Part shown: positions 61,530 to 64,000 of the stretch, piece after piece
Layout of the letters: the number at the start of each line of letters is the position of its first letter
Position numbering within the stretch: position 1 is the first letter of the stretch
Assembly (NCBI GenBank): GCA_964400515.1
Contig: CAYNTJ010000002.1
Coordinates: 1-64,000 of the forward strand
Origin: JAAYHV01 sp964400515
GTDB taxonomy: Bacteria > Bacillota > Clostridia > Peptostreptococcales > Anaerovoracaceae
Direction: 5' to 3'
Length of the DNA stretch: 64,000 bases
The notes under the pieces: generated by a model
Told to the model about the DNA's origin: nothing
Database searches by the model: none
What the model saw: the letters and a program-made list of their open reading frames with translations, nothing else
Made by a program: the position numbers and the translations under genes

Positions 61530-62087
61530 ATGAAGATTACTTCAGGTGAATATAAATATAGGAAGCTTATAACTCCCCGGGGATACGAAACCAGGCCCAC
61601 AAGTGAAAAGGTCAGGGAAGCTGTATTCAGCATGATAGGTGATAAAATTGAAGATGCCATGGTTTTGGATCTGTTTGCCGGCTCCGGCAGCTTAGGTCTT
61701 GAAGCGCTGTCAAGAGGAGCAAAAAGGAGTCTTTTTTGTGATAATTCTCAAAGCAGCATCGATGCCATCAAGGAGAATATAGACAGCTGTAAAGCTAATC
61801 TGTGGACTGATGTATATAAAGGAGATTTCAAAAGAAATCTAGACAGGTTAAATGAACCCTTTGACATAATATTTTTGGATCCGCCATACAAAATGGGATA
61901 CTACGAACAATGTATAAGAGCAATAACAGAAAGAAAGCTGCTTAAGGATGATGGTATAATAATAGTGGAACACGATTCTAAGAATGATATGAATTTTGAT
62001 GAATATAATTTGATAAAGATTAAAGAAAAAAGTTATGGGACCATAGGAGTAAGCATATTTAAACGCAATGATATTGCAATAGAATAG
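61530..62087 (+). CDS. rsmD: 16S rRNA (guanine(966)-N(2))-methyltransferase RsmD
   Basis: 185 residues. Family features are TRPTSEKVREAVFSMIG near 27, the SAM loop DLFAGSGSLGLEALSRGA near 48, and DPPY near 118. AGGAGG precedes the ATG. It sits in the usual recG-rsmD-coaD order. Confidence 0.96.
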   Translation: MKITSGEYKYRKLITPRGYETRPTSEKVREAVFSMIGDKIEDAMVLDLFAGSGSLGLEALSRGAKRSLFCDNSQSSIDAIKENIDSCKANLWTDVYKGDFKRNLDRLNEPFDIIFLDPPYKMGYYEQCIRAITERKLLKDDGIIIVEHDSKNDMNFDEYNLIKIKEKSYGTIGVSIFKRNDIAIE

Positions 62088-62127
62088 AATTTTTGATAAA
62101 ATTAGTTTTGTTAACGGAGGTTTAAAT

Positions 62128-62613
62128 ATGAAGAGAGCATTATATGCGGGTTCCTTTGATCCTATAACCTGTGGTCATTTGGATATTATAAACAGAGCAT
62201 CTAAGATGTATGATGAAGTAACTGTGGGCATTATTAACAATCCCGGCAAAAAGCCTTTATTTGATGTGGAAGAAAGAAAAGATATGGTAAAACTGGTTAC
62301 CAAAGATTTAAATAATATTGTAGTGGATTCATTTTCCGGACTTTTAGCCAATTATGTCAATGATAACAGATTTGATATAGTTATAAGAGGTCTTAGGGCC
62401 ACGACGGATTTTGAGTATGAATTGCAGATGGCACAGATGAATGCCAGACTATTTAATAAGTGTACTGAGACGGTTTTTTTAATGACCAATCCTAAATATT
62501 CATTTATCAGCTCCAGCATGATCAAAGAAGTTGTAATGCTGGGGGGTAAGGTTGAAGGACTGGTTATTGATGAAATATATGAATTAACCAAGAAGAAATT
62601 TATCGGGAGGTAA
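62128..62613 (+). CDS. coaD: Phosphopantetheine adenylyltransferase
   Basis: 161 residues. It makes dephospho-CoA from 4'-phosphopantetheine and ATP. The nucleotidyltransferase motif GSFDPITCGHLDII is at the N-terminus (T/HxGH variant TCGH). RGLRATTDFEYELQMAQMN is near 88, and the C-terminal ISSSMIKEV is present. GGAGG precedes the ATG. Confidence 0.97.
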   Translation: MKRALYAGSFDPITCGHLDIINRASKMYDEVTVGIINNPGKKPLFDVEERKDMVKLVTKDLNNIVVDSFSGLLANYVNDNRFDIVIRGLRATTDFEYELQMAQMNARLFNKCTETVFLMTNPKYSFISSSMIKEVVMLGGKVEGLVIDEIYELTKKKFIGR

Positions 62614-62615
62614 TT

Positions 62616-63173
62616 ATGAGTGATACAACAATAAAAGTAATGGATTTACTTGAGGAAATCGAGGATATACTTGAAAGTTCGGGAAAGTTTCTTCTTACTG
62701 AAAAGCTTATAGTCGATGGAAAAGAAATATTTGATTTAATAGAGCAGATAAGAATAAATATGCCTAAAGATATACAGCAGGCTAAATGGGTAAAGGATGA
62801 ACAACAAAGGATATTAAGCGAAGCCAAGGGCGAATACGATCGTATTATCATTGAAGCTAATAAACAAGCTGAATATCTTGTGGAATCCAGTGCGATTAAA
62901 AAAGAAGCTGAGAAAAGAGCTGAAACCATTCTTAATGAAGCGGAAAATCATAATAGGTATATGAAGCTAAGGACATATGAATATGTGGATAAGCTCATAT
63001 ATGATATGCAAAACAGTATGGCAAAAATTACCGAAGACTATTTTACACCTATGTATGAATACTTGGAAAATACAATTCAAGAGGTTGACAGCAAATTTGA
63101 CAGTAATCGGGCTGAAATAAAAGCATTAGCCGCAAAAGTACAGGAGCTAAGCGGAGATAACGGAGACGAATAA
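62616..63173 (+). CDS. Coiled-coil protein of unknown function
   Basis: 185 residues, mostly helical, with no signal peptide or membrane segment. Residues about 55-115 form an Ala/Glu/Lys/Gln-rich coiled coil resembling the ATP synthase b-subunit stalk or DivIVA-type proteins (SEAKGEYDRIIIEANKQAEY, KKEAEKRAETILNEAENH). A gene like this commonly follows coaD in Clostridia. It begins two bases after coaD and directly abuts tmcAL, so the three are probably one operon. No catalytic motif is visible. Confidence 0.8.
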   Translation: MSDTTIKVMDLLEEIEDILESSGKFLLTEKLIVDGKEIFDLIEQIRINMPKDIQQAKWVKDEQQRILSEAKGEYDRIIIEANKQAEYLVESSAIKKEAEKRAETILNEAENHNRYMKLRTYEYVDKLIYDMQNSMAKITEDYFTPMYEYLENTIQEVDSKFDSNRAEIKALAAKVQELSGDNGDE

Positions 63174-64000
63174 ATGTCGATTGTCGGTATAGTAGCTGAA
63201 TACAATCCCTTGCATAACGGTCACTTGTATCATATAAAAATGTCAAAAGAAATATCTGATGCCGAATTGGTGGTATGTGCAATGAGTGGCAATTTTGTGC
63301 AACGGGGAATGCCTGCGGTGATACCCAAGCATTTAAGGGCAAAGCACGCTGTTATGTGCGGTGCTGATTTGGTAGTGGAAATACCCACGGTATATTCAGT
63401 GGCAAGTTCTGACATATTTGCAAAAGCGGGAATAAATATATTGGAAGCATTGAACTGCAATTATATTTCCTTTGGAAGCGAAGAAGGTAATATTGACAGG
63501 TTAAAGGCCGTTTCCTCTAAACTTTCAGATGAAAGACTTGATAGTTACATCAAGTCTTTTTACAGTGAAGGAATTAGCTATCCTAAGGCCAGAGAAATAG
63601 CATATAACGAAATGTTTAATGAAAATTGTGATTTGCTGAATAAGCCCAATAACATATTGGCATTGGAATATTTAAAAAATATAAATAAGGCTAAGCCAAT
63701 AACAGTTAAAAGATTGGGTGCTTCATATAACGATGAACAAATAAAAGACCTTGAAGATTTTCAGTCGGCTACAGCCATAAGAAAAAGCCTATATGAAAAA
63801 TCTGATATTTCATCTTATGTACCAAGGAATACCTTAAATGATTTAATAGGGGAATCCACTGTGGATATTGATAAACTTTTTAGTTTATTAAAATACAGAA
63901 TAATAACAGGGGAAGCCGACGAATTCGAAAGCTGTCCATCCGGTGGTGAAGGTCTTGGGAATAAGCTAAAAAACGAAATAAACAAGGCAAATACATTGGA
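63174..64000 (+). CDS. tmcAL: tRNA(Met) cytidine acetate ligase TmcAL, 3' end outside the window
   Basis: The first 275 codons are present; the gene runs past base 64000. The nucleotidyltransferase-like opening GIVAEYNPLHNGHLYHI has the HxGH motif, and CAMSGNFVQRGMPAV, CGADLVVEIP and ISFGSEEG follow, all typical of TmcAL (YlbM). The enzyme uses acetate and ATP to form N4-acetylcytidine at the wobble base of elongator tRNA-Met. The ATG overlaps the upstream stop region (TAAATG). Confidence 0.94.
   Translation, partial: MSIVGIVAEYNPLHNGHLYHIKMSKEISDAELVVCAMSGNFVQRGMPAVIPKHLRAKHAVMCGADLVVEIPTVYSVASSDIFAKAGINILEALNCNYISFGSEEGNIDRLKAVSSKLSDERLDSYIKSFYSEGISYPKAREIAYNEMFNENCDLLNKPNNILALEYLKNINKAKPITVKRLGASYNDEQIKDLEDFQSATAIRKSLYEKSDISSYVPRNTLNDLIGESTVDIDKLFSLLKYRIITGEADEFESCPSGGEGLGNKLKNEINKANTL

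Overview
This is a low-GC, Clostridia-type (Bacillota) chromosome segment. The gene orders are typical of that phylum: priA-def-fmt-yugP-rsmB-prpC-prkC-rsgA-rpe, argR-recN, ruvCAB-queA-tgt and rpmB-asp23-recG-rsmD-coaD. Shine-Dalgarno sites are strong, and many intergenic gaps carry consensus sigma-A promoters and perfect-stem terminators. The sporulation genes that often sit beside these blocks (spoVM, gpr, spoIVB/spo0A, spoIID) are all missing here, which hints at an organism that does not sporulate. Its genus cannot be fixed from the sequence alone, although pyrrolysine use narrows it to a minority of anaerobes.

Layout. Positions 1-1014 hold eleven tRNA genes and a terminator. Positions 1-17 kb then hold thymidine kinase, a large SH3-repeat glucosaminidase, a radical SAM protein, queH, asnA and the priA-to-rpe translation, kinase and cell-wall signalling cluster. 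Positions 17-24.6 kb hold a class A penicillin-binding protein facing comEC, holA and an EamA transporter. Positions 24.6-30.5 kb hold a three-gene soluble NADH-dehydrogenase-like operon. Its third gene is an unusual fusion of a NuoG-type ferredoxin, a GltD/NfnB-type flavin module and a MopB domain that lacks its molybdenum ligand. Positions 30.5-34.1 kb hold a GntR-ABC exporter operon behind a palindromic operator, followed by an ACT-domain protein and a DUF711 pair. Positions 34-43 kb hold a dicarboxylate symporter, recN, argR, ruvCAB, queA, tgt and an rRNA uracil methyltransferase.

Positions 43.2-44.2 kb are a decayed accessory patch. It contains an unrecognised gene remnant and a RhuM-family pseudogene whose promoter still carries a textbook LexA (SOS) box.

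Positions 45.6-51.8 kb are the most distinctive part. A sigma54-dependent activator is divergent from an operon behind a perfect -24/-12 promoter. The operon encodes dimethylamine methyltransferase (MtbB) and trimethylamine methyltransferase (MttB), each interrupted by one in-frame TAG at the position known to encode pyrrolysine. A third, translationally coupled MttB-superfamily gene has no TAG. No pyl genes, cognate corrinoid protein or methyl acceptor gene lie in the window, so this is a satellite of a pathway encoded elsewhere. TAG is nevertheless a common ordinary stop codon in this window (17 of about 56 complete genes), including the stop of mttB itself.

Positions 52-54.2 kb hold a DUF1538 membrane protein paired with a tandem PII-like protein. 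Positions 54.2-64 kb hold a transporter, an M32 carboxypeptidase, a lipoprotein resembling a catalytically dead PepD-type peptidase, a GNAT acetyltransferase, rpmB, an Asp23-like protein, recG, rsmD, coaD, a coiled-coil protein and the start of tmcAL.
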